Source: Krasilnikovozyma curviuscula | Taxonomy: Eukaryota > Basidiomycota > Tremellomycetes > Cystofilobasidiales > Mrakiaceae | Assembly (NCBI GenBank): GCA_014825775.1 | Contig: MVAQ01000136.1 | Span: forward strand, 1-57,117 | Direction: 5' to 3' | Length of the DNA stretch: 57,117 nucleotides | Shown: in pieces, positions 23,232-35,214 of the stretch | How the letters are laid out: every line of letters starts with the position of its first letter | How positions within the stretch are numbered: position 1 is the first letter of the stretch | Position numbers and translations under genes: made by a program | The notes under the pieces: model-generated | Databases searched by the model: none | Told to the model about the DNA's origin: nothing | The model's input: the letters and a program-made list of their open reading frames with translations, nothing else

Positions 23232-25381
23232 TCAAGCAAGGAAGTCGACGCCTTCTCTTCTACCCAAGAGAGAAAGATTGGATCCGGCTTGTTTTCGGAT
23301 ACTGAAATTTACGATGAGCAGCTTAGAACAGACATCAGAGAGCATATACAGGAATGGAGTTGGAGACTAACCGACTTGCAAAGTTTCTGGGGCCAAGTTC
23401 ACCACTCTCGCTTGGTGGACCACGAGGCTGTCTGACAGGCTGACCGCCAATCACCCCAGTACTCCACACACCCTCCAACGCACCAGAGGAGCTCTTACTT
23501 CTCGAAGTACCACCAGCTGATCCAGGGGCGAAGGAGATGACTGGATCGCTTTCGCTAGCTAGACCTGAGGTTACAGCGGCAGAGGTTACCGCTCTATTGA
23601 AGCCATCAGTTGGTCTTGAAGAAGGGCGACCGAGACCGATCAGATTGTCAAATGCTCCTCTGGTCACTGATGAGATGGGCTGAGGTGGCAAGATCTCAAT
23701 AACAGGTGCCTGGTTCTCCTTTGGCGATGTTCCAGAGGCTGGCGTTCCACCTTCACTCGAGCTCGTCATGTTAGTTTGAGGACTCTTTCTCCCACCGCTA
23801 ATGAGGATATCGTTGTCGGATTCAGTACTGGGGTTAGTCGTCGAGCTGGAAGAAGATGACCTGTTGGACGATCTCATTTCATTGCCGAATGGTGGAGCAG
23901 AAGAGACACCTCGGAAAGGTTCAGGGGTTCTTCTAGTAGGACCACTGAAGAAAGAGGACGGCTGTTGTTGAGCTGTCGGTTGCTGGTTCCCTCCACGCCA
24001 GTTGGTTGAAACATCACCACGATTTGGAGTCCAAGCACCATTGGTTGAAGACGTAGAACTCAATATTGTACCCGATAATCCACCTCCAAGGACAGCTGTG
24101 CCGTTGGAGGCACTAGAGTCGCTCTCGTTTCCACCACCAAAGGCAAATTCTCTCGCTCCTGGATTCAACCCCCCAGTCGCTGACTGGTGAGCCGACGGCG
24201 GTGAAGAGAAGTTGAATCGGCTACCACCACCACTGGTGCTAATAGCTGGAGTACTTGGAATAGACGGTACGGGTGGACTGCTCAACGCGGGTGAAACAAG
24301 CGCTGTGGTGGAAAAGCCAAAGGATGAAGCAGCCCCCTGTCTGACAAGGTCAGGAGGCGGAAGAGCTCGAGACTGTTGATGTTGCTGAGGTTGAGTCTGA
24401 CTGGTAGAATGAAAGGCTTCAAAAGCAGATCGTTCACGTTGGAGTTGTTGGAGTTGCTGTGGTGAAACGCCTCTGAACGAGGATATGTCTGTGTGCGGTG
24501 AAGTCGCTGAACCAGATGGTGATCTAGAACTCTGTGGAGGTTGAACAGCCAACAACGCGGCCTGAGCTTGTTGGGCTTGGATCTGGAGTTGTAACTGCTG
24601 CGCTTGCTGGGTAACCTGGATGAAAGCAAGAAGAAGCAATTCAGCCGTCTGCACTACATATATCAGCAGTCAAAGAAGAGAACAGACTCACCTGATACTT
24701 CAACAAAGCTTCAACTTCCTTCTCCCTCTGCTTCGCCTGAGCCTGAAGCGTCAACGCCTGAATTAATTGAAGCTCCTCCAGGTTTCTGGGCACTACATTA
24801 CCACCACTCTGGTTATTTACACCACCTCCGTTTCCGCCAAGCCCAAGGTTCGACATCAATAACTCGAGTTGCACTCGTTGAAGATGTTCAGCCTGTTGAA
24901 TCTGCGCTTGTCGTTGCTGCTTCTGCTGCTGCTGCTGAGCGGCGGCATAAAGATCACGTTGGGCACGAGGGTGTTGTTGGTGATGGTGATGATTGTTGTG
25001 GCCATTATGATGATGGTTCTGATTGTGATATTGCTGATGATGTTGGTTATGATGGCCGCCGACAAAGTGCTGCCCTCTGTCCGAACCGTGCCCACCGCCG
25101 TAGCTGTCTGCATTTCCACCCCGATGATAAGCATCTCGTGGACCGGCACCACGGGTTCCTGGAACGGGAAGCATACCAGCATTAAGAGCTGCCATTTTGG
25201 CAATCATCTCGACATCCTCCTCGTCGTCATCGAAGCTCGGGCCTAGAGTGTGTTCAGAAGGGAATCGTTGTCGAGGGTGTTGAAGAGGCGGGAGAGGTGG
25301 AAGGGGTTGTCGTGATGAAGTGCGGAGGTTAGAGAGAAGCGATGATCGCGATGTTTGAGCAGGTTGTTGGTTATAGGACAT
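23232..25381 (-). CDS. Large low-complexity Q/H/S-rich protein with conserved C-terminal motif
   Basis: Unrecognised protein of 678 residues in three exons: 24692-25381, 23372-24648 and 23232-23301. Segments in order: N-terminal acidic patch FDDDEEDVEMIAKMAALNAG; His/Asn/Gly-rich tract; poly-Gln; a Gln-rich helical region (EELQLIQALTLQAQAKQREK); then a long Ser/Pro/Gly/Gln-rich disordered region. Without splicing the frame would stop at 23335, but a GTTAGT donor at 23371 and a TTTCAG acceptor at 23302 join NFAS to RIRKQAGSNLSLLGRR, giving an ordered basic C-terminus; similar NFASR-type endings occur in uncharacterised fungal proteins (from memory, unverified). The composition suggests an RNA-binding or regulatory scaffold; this is inference. 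The leader may be long (see next region). Confidence 0.75.
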
Positions 25382-27063
25382 TTCGTTCGGGCGGGTTGAT
25401 ATCCGGTGTAGGATGGAAGGAGCAAGCGGTGAACGACGCTACTCTGAAAGAATACAACGAGACCAAGAAGAAAATGCGAGCAACAAACTCCGTTAGAGAG
25501 ATTGATTCTTGAAAGGAAGAATTTAGGAAGCCGTGTAACGGTTTCAAGGCTCACTTTTTTTGTGGATTTAGTAACGGAGTCGGCGACAGGGGATGTCACA
25601 GAAACTAGAAAAAAATTGCTGGATGTTGGTATGAAGAAGAGCTTGGAAGAAAGTCAGAATGCTAGGTTGTTGTTTAGGTATCGGTTTTCGTTTGAGATTG
25701 AGATATTGTGTTACAAAAACAAGTTGGCGTGTGACGGTCGAAAGCGCGAGTGTTCCACAGAGAAGTACCCCAAAAAAAGTTGTGGGAGTAGACGAGTCGT
25801 TAAGAATGCAAGAAAGAGGATGGTGGTATTTGGATCTAAAGAAGAGAAAAATGAAGCGTTTGGTCAGGTCTGATACAGTTTGGCAAGGTAATGAGTTGAA
25901 TTAGCGCAGCTCTTGTCATGCCGACTGCTGCTCCTTCCAATGGATCTGCACCAGATATTTTTTACACCCAGCAAAGTATACAAACTTTAAATAGAACAGC
26001 AAGAGAGCACCATATCCTGATGGTGGAGTGGAGGAGGTAGGGCAAGAAGCCGCAAGCATCCACTGAAACTCCTGACACGAGGACAGCGTGATTCTGGAGT
26101 GAAGCAGCTGAGGGTGGAAAAAAGGGTCCCAACGCTGCGGGTTTTTTGAAGCTTTTCCCAATCAAAGAGACATTGGAAGTGTCTGCCTCGTTAACCACAC
26201 AGTCCTGAGAACTTCCCACCAAGTTTGTCACCCCATGTGCTTCTTCGTTCGGTTCGAGCGGCACGACAAGAGCGATCGACCGCCGCCGTGCAGCAGTGAA
26301 AAAAAAGCTCTGACATCCAAGCAGGGACAGAATAAATGGGAAATGTATACTTACAGGTATAAGCCTTCTAATCTGATGATGTTGCGAATCCTGTAGTAGT
26401 TTCCCTTTGATTGGCGAAAAAAACAGTGAACTGGAAGGGATTCTGGTGCTTTTTTTTTTCTACTTCTGTTTTCTTTTACTGGACGGGAGAGGACTAGCCT
26501 GCTGGTATACTGAAGGGGAAGAAGGGGGAAATCCAAACAGAGCCCAAGGGGAGGAGGTCGGGCCTGAAGGGACGAAGGGGAAAAGGACGAAAAATGGGGG
26601 TGAGCGTCGTCGAGCAGACTCGAGGGTGCTTCGAGTTTGTGGAAAAAAAAAGGTTTTGCTAGCCACGATCAGTCATTTTTCTTGAAGAGAAGACAGGAAA
26701 CTCGGTCATTTCTACTTGCTATAAGCGTGCTCTATCTCCTCGGTTAATCTTGTTATTATGTATACTTGGAATTCACCGTAGCTGATGCGCTCGGCCCCCG
26801 CATTTGATTGGTACAGTAAAATTGTGAATGGCAAACTTACAGAGGAGCCAGACTGACCCATTTGCATCAACATCGTGGCTTGGGGTACTGAGGTTGTCCT
26901 CTGAGAAACGAATTGAAGCGCCCGCAAGGATGCGACCTGTGATCACTAACCAAACTTTCGGTCGCACGATTCAACAGTAGATCCAGGAGACCAAATCGAA
27001 CATATCACAACAAAACGTACACAGAAATCATCATGGAAAATCTATTCCTGTCCAACTCATGCT
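25382..27063. promoter_or_regulatory. Long region upstream of the Q-rich gene
   Basis: About 1.7 kb between the SEC72 3' end and the Q-rich gene start, both on the minus strand. It contains homopolymer T and A runs (26450-26460, 26642-26651), CT-rich tracts and several donor-like sites on the minus strand (e.g. after 26357), consistent with a long spliced leader. One minus-strand stretch, about 26822-26942, starts after a CAG acceptor and ends at a GTAAGT donor with an open frame of about 40 codons (SLRALQFVSQRT); it may be an exon of an unrecognised gene. Confidence 0.35.
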
Positions 27064-28806
27064 CTACTTCTTCTCATCCTCTTCCTTCTCATTCTCCTCA
27101 TCCTCATCCTCATCTTTTATCGCATTCTCAATCTCCTCCAAAAAGTTTGACAGTTCGTTGTTTGTCGGTTCAAATTCAAGTCCCAGCTCAATGGCAAGCT
27201 TGGCCTCTTGGTATCGGTGAAGGGAGAGGAGCGCTCTGACGGCCGGTGAAAAACGCCGAGATTGTCCATTGTGTAGAAGCAAGGATCAACGTAAGTCCAG
27301 ACTCGCTACAGTAGTACAGGGTGAGAACAAGCAAGAACGCACTTTGCTTTCCTGAAGTGTCCCTTCGACCAGTTCCTCCTCAACTTGATCACACTGTCTG
27401 CGTCTGTCAGCGCGAGATCCCACTGTGATGCCGAAGACAAAGTTGAAATGGGGTTGTAATTCAAGGTGATCAAGGTGGGAGCAAACACAATGATTATAGA
27501 ACAGAATATTAGTAGAACAGAGCCAGCAGAAAGAAGAATGAAACAAAGTGAGGTGTCAGCCATAGATCAGCTGCAACGATGAATCTGCAGGGAAAAATCC
27601 AAGACCTATTCCCTCCGAACTCAAACTGCAAAACATACAGAGAAGACACGGGGAAACACTCACCTCGCCAAGGGCACCAAACGCGGCGCTCCGGTTGCAT
27701 AGCACAATGCTCATCTCCTCCCGACTGACAACCTGGCTCTCCCACGGCATGCGCGACGCCGCAATCTGTAGCGCGAACGAGTACGCTGCTATCGATTGTG
27801 GGTACTGCTGACGTTTAAAGAAGGCCTGGTTTTGTTGGTGCAGGATTGAACGAGGAGAAGAAGTGGAGTGGAGAGCGAGAGGAAATGCATGGGGCGACAA
27901 GGTTTTCAAGTTTCAAAAGAAAAGGTTAAGAAAAAGAGCTGGAATAAGTATTGGAGTTTGTGTCAAATGTATTCCAGAGTTGAGAGCAGACGTACGTTTC
28001 CTTTCTCCTTCTCAGCGTTGACCTTCTCCGAGCGGCTCTTGTCAGTATGTTGCTGCCAACACCGAATACACAAATTGATCAGCACTGATTCTAACAAAAA
28101 CAAACAAGCAGCAGGATACTCACCGGTCCAGGAGGAGGAGGTATAGCGTTCGGAGGAGCACTGGCGAAGATCCTACTCAGGTTGTTGGCTTTCTCGAGGA
28201 AAATGAGGTGTTCGGGCGGGGTGTCTGTGGTGGGTGTCAGCATTGGGAAAGCAGGGTGTGGTGGTTGTGGTGGACAGATCGACATGGTGCATGGGAAAGG
28301 AGTGAAGCCCTGTATTTTGGCAAAGATATGTCAGTTTCATATGCCAGCGAAAAACGCGAAGGCGAGTCGAAGAACGGACCTCTTCGTCTACTGAAGGCAT
28401 CATCTCTGCTTTCTGGAGGTTCATCTGAGCTTGTTGTTGGAGCTGGAATGCATGCTGTTGCTGTTGCAGCTTGATTTGAGCCAGTTGGTCAGGCATGGGT
28501 TGAGGCATTCCAGGAGGCTAGCAATAGCAGAAGTTTACAGAGACGAAACAAGGTCAGCAACTGAATATGGCATATACAAGTGGTTTGGGGTATGAGTTTA
28601 CAGTTTGAACGGCTGCCATTGTATCAGGAATCCAGAATTTTGGTGGGAAATGCGGAGTCCTGGGTTGAAGCTGTTGTGCGGCGAGCTGGCGCTGCTGCTG
28701 CTGAGGTTGGTGACGAAAAGAAAAAAAAATGAGAGAGTTGACTTGTTTCCTTGTTGTTGAGAACCACTCTGACCTTTTGACCTGTTTTCTTGGAGCTGTT
28801 CGTCAT
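27064..28806 (-). CDS. SEC72: Sec72-like TPR protein of the ER post-translational translocon
   Basis: Subunit of the Sec62/63-71-72 complex that helps post-translational import into the ER by binding Hsp70 through TPRs. Eight exons (28774-28806, 28602-28700, 28380-28517, 28124-28309, 27996-28052, 27664-27825, 27343-27422, 27064-27235) give 308 residues. The N-terminus is Gln/Pro-rich. The TPR block reads KEKGNAFFKRQQYPQSIAAY, MPWESQ, EEMSIVLCNRSAAFGALGE, WDLALTDADSVIKLRRNWSKGHFRKAKALLSLHRYQEAK (here spanning two exons) and GLEFEPTNNEL, the pattern of fungal Sec72. The C-terminus is a Glu/Asp/Lys-rich tail. Exon 2 begins with CAG repeats, so its acceptor could slip by multiples of 3. Confidence 0.88.
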
Positions 28807-29385
28807 ATTAAAAGACACTTAATCCTGAAAAGATAGAGGTTTGGTTCAGCACTTAAAGGAAGGAAGTTGCGCAACAACAAAGAAGGTAAGAAAGAAAGAG
28901 AGGAGATGGTGGACCCATACCACATGGGATGTATGAGACGGTATTGATGGTGGAAAACTAGAGGCTACGGAGATTCCAATCTGAAAGACGTGAAAGACGA
29001 TGAGTTCCTTTAGCAACGTGGAAGCGACGTTTCCAGCACGATGGTCCCACCCCTTAACCAGAAGAGCACATCTATAACCCAATATTACACAAATTTTTAA
29101 TAGTTCTTTAAGCCGGGGTCGTTCCCTACATTATCCCGGGGCTGCTACGATCGATGTGGGAAGAAGCAAATCGGTCACCCCATGCCCAATGGGCCTGCGT
29201 TTCTCACTCTGTTACTAATGGATCTTTCTTTCTATTGGGCACTTTTCGAATTGGTGCGGAAAGACTCAAATTAAAACGAGCTAGCTCACCTCCAAAATCT
29301 CTCGCTGTCGCTACTCGACAAACCCTGCAAATCTCTCACTCCAAGCCAGTACCACCCAAGCACGAAACGTTCAACAAAGTTTGAG
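28807..29385. promoter_or_regulatory. Region upstream of SEC72
   Basis: SEC72 promoter side. An ATG-initiated plus-strand frame (29154-29384, 76 codons) lies directly before the coding-like stretches described next and could be their first exon, but no good donor ends it. Confidence 0.35.
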
Positions 29386-30248
29386 CTAGGTTGGGGAGAA
29401 GAAGCTAAGACAAGTGGTTGGATGCTCCAGACAGTTGTGGCTGAGAGGAACGCCGTTGGTGTTGACAAGGCACCTCATTTGTTTCGAGTCCGATGCCCAA
29501 TCGTCGCAGTCATAGGATCGCCCCCAAGTCACTTTTCTTTTCAGACCTCATCAAGCACACAGCAGACAATACTCATCGATTGATTGCTTTCGGAGAAGAA
29601 TTGGTGGGAATACAAGGGCGATGAGCTGCTGTTGCTATACCGGATGAGATGGACGAATTCTCCGCTCATCTTCTGTTTGGGATGACGTTAGACGTCGGTC
29701 TCCATCTCTAGGTAGAGGATTAATCAAGTCAAACGTCTCGTTCATGGATGAGTGACACACAGATCGAGAGGGCCGACCCCACTTGACAGCGGTGGGGAAG
29801 GCAGAGTTTCGAATTATGCTTGGGATACACCCGCAGACGAAGTACAGATAATCAAATTGGACTTGGAGGGTTGGGCAAGAGAACTGGGCTCCCAGAACTC
29901 TCAGGTTAGCAAATCAAACATTCCCTGATCGTTAAGCTTACTGGAAATAGGCTTATCAAAGTCGTGTAGTTAGCAACTTCTGGATGGAATTCTGGACGAG
30001 TCATAGCAAACCCTTTTCTTACAATTCAACGGCATGTACAAACCAAAGACTTCATTTCCAACCTTGAACGAATTTACACGTGGTCCTACGGCCTGGATTT
30101 CCCACTCAAATCACAGCCAGGCACTTTATCAACGTCTGCCTTCGCTCCCAATATCCTAAGTGTCAAAGTCTACAGATGCCGCGCTATCGGAGGGGATATA
30201 ATGGAACCGGGTATAAGTTGTGCCCCACATCGACACCTGTATGACTAA
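29386..30248 (+). pseudogene. Unrecognised multi-exon coding region, possibly decaying
   Basis: Three stretches read like protein with codon use similar to neighbouring genes: 29386-29583 (contains SGWMLQTVVAERNAVGVDKA), 29763-29904 (RVSNYAWDTPADEVQIIKLD, between CACACAG and a GTTAGC donor) and 29951/29970-30248 (NFWMEFWTSH in one frame, then ISNLERIYTWSYGLDFPLKS in another). Introns can be drawn for part of it: GTTAGA at 29691 to the acceptor at 29762 keeps frame. But stops at 29581 and around 29620, and the frame change inside the third stretch, prevent one continuous model. Either a real gene with exons I placed wrongly or a gene with frameshifts. No family recognised. Confidence 0.35.
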
Positions 30249-31137
30249 TTGACACTCTCATTTGAACATCAACTGGGTTTAAAGCCGTAAAGCCCTTGCA
30301 TAGACCTTCAACATGGCGTCTCCCTCTTTTCAGCTCCAAGGTTTCTGAGAGAAGACTTACTTTCGTTGCTATCTAGGCTGGAGACATGTTCGTGGGAATA
30401 GAGTACCGAATCTTGAAAACTTGGGTTAACAGTAGGTGAAGGGAAAGCGTCAATGATTTTTACGCTAAAAAGCAGTACCTCACCTCCACAGTGACGAAAC
30501 AGGGAAAATTGATGGAAAAGCAGGCACGAAAACGTCACTTTTTCGACGAGAACTTGCTAAAACGTGGTCTCCTTACCTTTTATTTTCTTTGGATGCCTGA
30601 GAGGCGATCTGAGCGATATCTGCCTGGCATTGCAGACTTTCTTTTAAACTTTTTATTAGAGTACACGTATTTCGGACCCAGAAGGAGTCCCAACAAAGAA
30701 ACCTATGCAAATAGTTGATTTCTGATTTCGAAAGAGTAGATGCTGCCAATAGACACATCACTTGGACATGGTTATGGACGTTGAGGGACCTGCTTGCGAA
30801 AGAGAATATGCTTCTTGAGGAGTAGGAAAGAGGGTGATATGTGATATGACTCTTAAACATCAATAGCTCCCACGAGATGACTGCGGCTTAATGTAGATCA
30901 TATCGATGCGAGTAGATGAGGGGCATACCGTTGTGAGTTTAATATTAGTCCTTTATTTTAGCGTATTGACGCTTGTAGTGAAACGCTAAGAACGGGGGAG
31001 AAGACGTCAGGAATGAGTCAACCTATAGCACTATATCACCCATTACAGTATATAACTTGTAGTTCGCCAGCAAACGCAGACTCAACCCAACTCCATCCTT
31101 TGCTAACATCCTGCGCTCTCAACAAAAAGAAGCCATC
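30249..31137 (+). promoter_or_regulatory. Upstream region of the thioredoxin-like gene
   Basis: About 0.9 kb, AT-rich. Only short unsupported open frames. Probable promoter of the following gene. Confidence 0.4.
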
Positions 31138-31677
31138 ATGATTCACCCAATACATTCTGTGGCAGAGTTCAAAAAGCTCGTAAGTAGAGACTCTAGACGT
31201 CAACAGTATATGGCTAAACACTGTCGCAACCACCACCACTAGATCAATAGTCATAAAGCTGTTGTCATCATGTTTTTCTCCTTAGACTATTGGAGCGTAT
31301 TAATGCCACAATTCGAAGATCTCTCAGAGAGACATCTGGAATGGGAGTATGCAGTAATGGAACTCCTAGATGAAGATTTGATAAAGAACTTTGTATGTCC
31401 CCCTCCCCCCTCCTATTTAATTTTTATTTTGTTTTCTGATTCGACATTCCCCAGTCCAAGGAGTTTTTTTCGAGCATAGAAGAAGATGACTTCCCAACAT
31501 TTGCTGCCTTCAAGAACGGGAAAGAGACTACTAGGGTTTCTGAAATGGAATTAAATGAGTTAGAGGTGAGTTTGCGTGTAGTTGGATTGGCGGTTTCTGT
31601 CAAAGTTCACTAGTTTGACTTGTATTTGTCGAATCTTCCTTCCTCGGGCCATTGCGTAGGATCTTTTGACAGCTTAG
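31138..31677 (+). CDS. Thioredoxin-fold protein lacking the CxxC active site
   Basis: Small protein of 106 residues in four exons (31138-31179, 31243-31392, 31455-31565, 31660-31677). The layout follows thioredoxin: N-terminal helix SVAEFKKLI, strand KAVVIMFF, helix MPQFEDLSERH, the segment VMELLDEDLIKNF, the cis-proline strand DDFPTFAAFKNGKE and a C-terminal helix. The position of the usual WCGPC motif reads SLDYWSVL: no cysteine is present in the whole protein, so disulfide exchange is excluded. The cis-proline (DFPT) is kept, suggesting the fold is intact. It may act as a binding protein or be a diverged relative of thioredoxin-like stress proteins; function is unknown. It lies immediately beside the transcription-factor array. 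Confidence 0.75.
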
Positions 31678-32504
31678 TCGGGAGCGGGATCGATATCAGA
31701 GTAGTGGTTAAGCCCCCACGGTTAAAAAACCACGCAAGACAGTGGATGTCGAAGATTGTCCCTCAGAAAAGAGCTGATATACGTTTCGTGAAGAGATGAA
31801 GATTGGAGGGGATTCAAACAGAATACAAGATGATACGTTAGCTGCGATATCATGATCACGGTCCGGGGCTTTATATTTGCAGAAAGGCTCGGTCGAAATT
31901 GTCAAGCAAATACTGACACCGCAGCCAAAATAGCAAAAAACAACCGAAAAGCTGATGGTTAGGTTTTGAAGTTTGGGGCTTGGGAGTTAAAGGAGTGGTT
32001 TGTGTCGGTGCTCATTGGGAAGGGAATAACTGCCAAAGTTGTTACTAGTGATTTACTTATGGAAGGATTATCCCGATCATACCTTGCATTATACACCTTC
32101 AAACTGATCTATTGTCTGGTAACTGATCAGAGTGAGAGTGGGTGAAGCTAGTTCTATAACATTCTGCCTTCGCGAAGGACATAGAGGTAAAAATAAAATA
32201 CATGGTGCTATTGAATACTACCACTTGCTTTGCTTGAAGGTCTAAATGGCTGCTCCTTCTAATGAAAGGGACGCGCGACAGGTGATGCCCGCCAGCAGTT
32301 ATCGTGCGTCCTACAGCAGCCTTTTCATTATTCACAGAAGACCAAACTGAGAACACAAGAAAATCTTCTGGTCTTTCTAGTTCTTTCAATTTTTTTTAAT
32401 TTTTTTTTGTTTTCTTGTGTTTGGATATTGCTTGGTTAAAAAAACGCATGGCAGCTAAGTATCCAGCCCTCGAAGGGATCTTTATCACCGACCATGTAAC
32501 CACA
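31678..32504. other. Convergent intergenic region at the left border of the TF array
   Basis: Between the thioredoxin-like gene and TF1 3' ends. Includes a short inverted repeat (GTGGTT near 31703 with AACCAC near 31728) and T-rich runs (32390-32412). No gene supported. Confidence 0.4.
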
Positions 32505-35214
32505 CTAGAACGCCCCGCTGAAGATCTTATGAAAAAACTTCTCATCCTCATTCTTCATAGATGATATGCCAGCTTCCGTCTTCTTCATTTGTTGCGAGCG
32601 GATGAGAGATCGGATGTCGAACGCTTCGTCCAATGCTGCTGGGTCCAGACTGAATAGATTGTCCATCAAAGCCGCCTCCACAAGTTGAGACTCAGCCAAA
32701 GCCTAATCGAAGAGAGATGACTATGGTAAGAGATACAATACGACAAAGTGGAGAGAGAGAAGAAGGACGACGAACTGATTGAACAGATCGAACGCTGTTG
32801 AGGGTGTTCCATGACCATCCAAGCTGCTTGAGACCGTCAATCAGCCATCCAACTTCCTCATTCCTGACGTCAGCTGTCCAGCCTAAGCTTTCCATCAGAG
32901 GCGCTCGAGCGAGGAACTCAGCTATTACGCTGAGTTGGCTGTTCGGTTCAAATGTAATCAGGATCAGTGCGTAGCTTCGAGGGAGACAGCAAGTAAAAAG
33001 AACTCACAGTAGAGTGCTACCAGCCCCCTTCAGAATATCCAAAGGTAGTAAATCACGGACTTCCGTGGCGCATTTCCGGCACGCAGAGAGACAGACCGAG
33101 AACGAATTAGTTTGGAGGGAATTGAGGTCAGAGGTATGCTCAGTGTATTTTTGTATTGTACCCTGTAAGAACAAGTGGCCTAGGTTTGTAATCATTTGAA
33201 TGTTGAAGGGGGCAAAATTACATACATGAATTTTGAGAAACAGTTTCGCAGCCCCCAGAGACATCAAGATCGTCCAGAACCGCCTACTGATTACAAACCC
33301 AGAGCGAATTAGTTTTAAGGACTGTCATAAAGTTTTTGAGGGTCAGTCTCGAACCCCGAGAGTAAGCATTAGACTCAACTCACAGATTCAGACCGGATGA
33401 ACAGGTCTTCCCGCTTTCCTTGAATCAGCAGATTGATCCTCTCGCCCCAAATAGAAAGCTCCTCCATCGCCTTCCAAGCAGTAGTACTCGCTACTTCAAG
33501 TATTATCTTGAAATTACGATTTACGTTTGAGTTGATGGTGGAGAGAGGCGGGATGGACTTCTCGAACGTCATGTAACACGACTCGTACTGGCCCATGAGT
33601 GAGATACCCATCATGAGCAGCGCCCTTGGGTTCTTGGAGATAAATTCGGGCAGAAAGGCATGGTTGATGATGTGTGGGAATGAAGCTGCGAGCTGTTGTT
33701 TCAGACTGCATGGATTGATCAGCGATGGGAAGAGACAGTTATTTGGATAGAGACTCACGTTCCAGTCCTTCCAAGTCCATTCTCAAACGTCTCCATGGCG
33801 AATGTGCTCCAGGTTACAGAATGCACGCCAGATACTGTTGGTACGTATCCAGTGAGCGAGTCGTACTGGCTTTCGCCAACGAACGAGTTGAACGGCGGGA
33901 GATCGAGGGAGGAGTAGTACGCGATCTGCTGGTCAATCTTATCTTGAATATAAAGCGACTCTATGTGCCTCTTTGCAGCTTTGTCAAGGGTGAGACCTTG
34001 TTCCACATGAGGCTAACGACGGAAGGTGAAGGTAGTCAGCTTCTAATGGATGTGATAAGCTAGGGAGTGAAGGTGAAATAGATCGACTTACAAGATAAGC
34101 ACTCTCTCGAGTAGTTATAGATTGCTCACCTTGAGCTATTGCCCGAGATTTCAGTCCGATGAGAGTAAGGCGAAGCGCTTGGATACCATCAAGCGAGGCT
34201 TCCATCAAGACCAAATCCCTTTCAAGAATGGTGAGCACACGAGTGAGAAGAGCATCACATGCGGCTTCACGATAAGCTCCAGCAAGGTGGGAAGGTGTCC
34301 CAGGAGGTACGATGGATGGAGAGTCTGAGTATCTGGTGTTCAAGAATAGTGTGAGTGAGATGTTGGGTCATTGAAACAATAGAATACTCTCACCTTCCTC
34401 CAATAGCAGCAACAGCCATCCCAAGGGCATTTCCTGTAGCTTTCAGGCCGGACTGTCGATCGACAGGCGACCTCTCACCATACCACGAGCCGTCAGAGTT
34501 GTCTAGACATATCTCCAGCCCTTCGCAGAGCTCCATAAATCCGACATGTGCGACAAACATTCTAGAGAAGTGGGCGTTGTTGAGGAAGGAGAGGATCAGG
34601 TCTTGGCCAACTGCGAGTGCGGAGATTCGGTTGTTCATCGAGGTCACGCCTGAGCGGGACGATGGGATGGAGAGCTGGAAGCTGCTACGTTCCCGGGACA
34701 TTCTGAGTACAACAGAAGATGAGCTCGGAGATGAGCCTAAAGCTGGAGATGTCACTAAGGAGGATGGATGTGGAACTGAGCGTTGAATTAAGCCTTTCGC
34801 TTTCAGTTCTTGTTTACGACGAGCGGCACCTTCTGTTGTGCTAGGAGAGAGGTACTATTAGTGAAGACACTTCAATTGTCAGTTACCGATGAAGCGAGCG
34901 TACCATGTCATACCTGAATGAAAAGAAATCCACACAGAGCGAAGTAAGCTTACTTTCTATGTTTCATTCGCAGCACAGACGGTTTACAGACCTCGTTTCT
35001 TACACTTCGTGCATCCCTCAACCTTCAGCTCATCAGACAACTCTGGCAGGTCACATTTGACCCTTCTGACTCGACAGCTGTCGCACGACTGGTATTGCTT
35101 CCTGTTGGTCTTCCTCACGACGGACTTCTTCTTCATCCCATTGCCTACTTCTGCCAGGTTCTCAATTGAGCCCACCATATCTTCTGTAAGTTCAAATAGT
35201 GAGCCACTAGCCAT
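32505..35214 (-). CDS. TF1: Zn(II)2Cys6 transcription factor, paralogue 1 of 5
   Basis: Fungal binuclear zinc-cluster regulator, 702 residues. Exons: 34992-35214, 34904-34913 (10 nt), 34394-34840, 34092-34332, 33759-34012, 33384-33705, 33226-33321, 33008-33162, 32776-32938, 32505-32702. The zinc cluster reads CDSCRVRRVKC, 13 residues, CTKCKKRGMTC, all six cysteines present; the last is split by the intron after the microexon. Shared family landmarks follow: ALAVGQDLILSFL, RYSDSP.IVPPGTP, REAACDALLTR, GFVISRRFW, ACRKCATEV and a C-terminal FFHKIFSGAF. In contrast to TF2-TF5, the first two introns of the zinc cluster are absent here, so the N-terminus is one exon. DNA target and regulated genes are unknown. 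Confidence 0.9.
34904..34913 (-). other. 10-nt microexon of TF1 (GTATGACATG)
   Basis: Flanked by a TTCAG acceptor and a GTACGC donor. In phase it encodes Gly-Met-Thr plus the first two bases of the sixth zinc-cluster cysteine. Confidence 0.85.

Noticed and set aside
31970..32045. Plus-strand frame reading GVVCVGAHWEG, reminiscent of LigB-type dioxygenases
   Set aside because: Only about 20 codons, no flanking exons, frame closes at once; likely chance.
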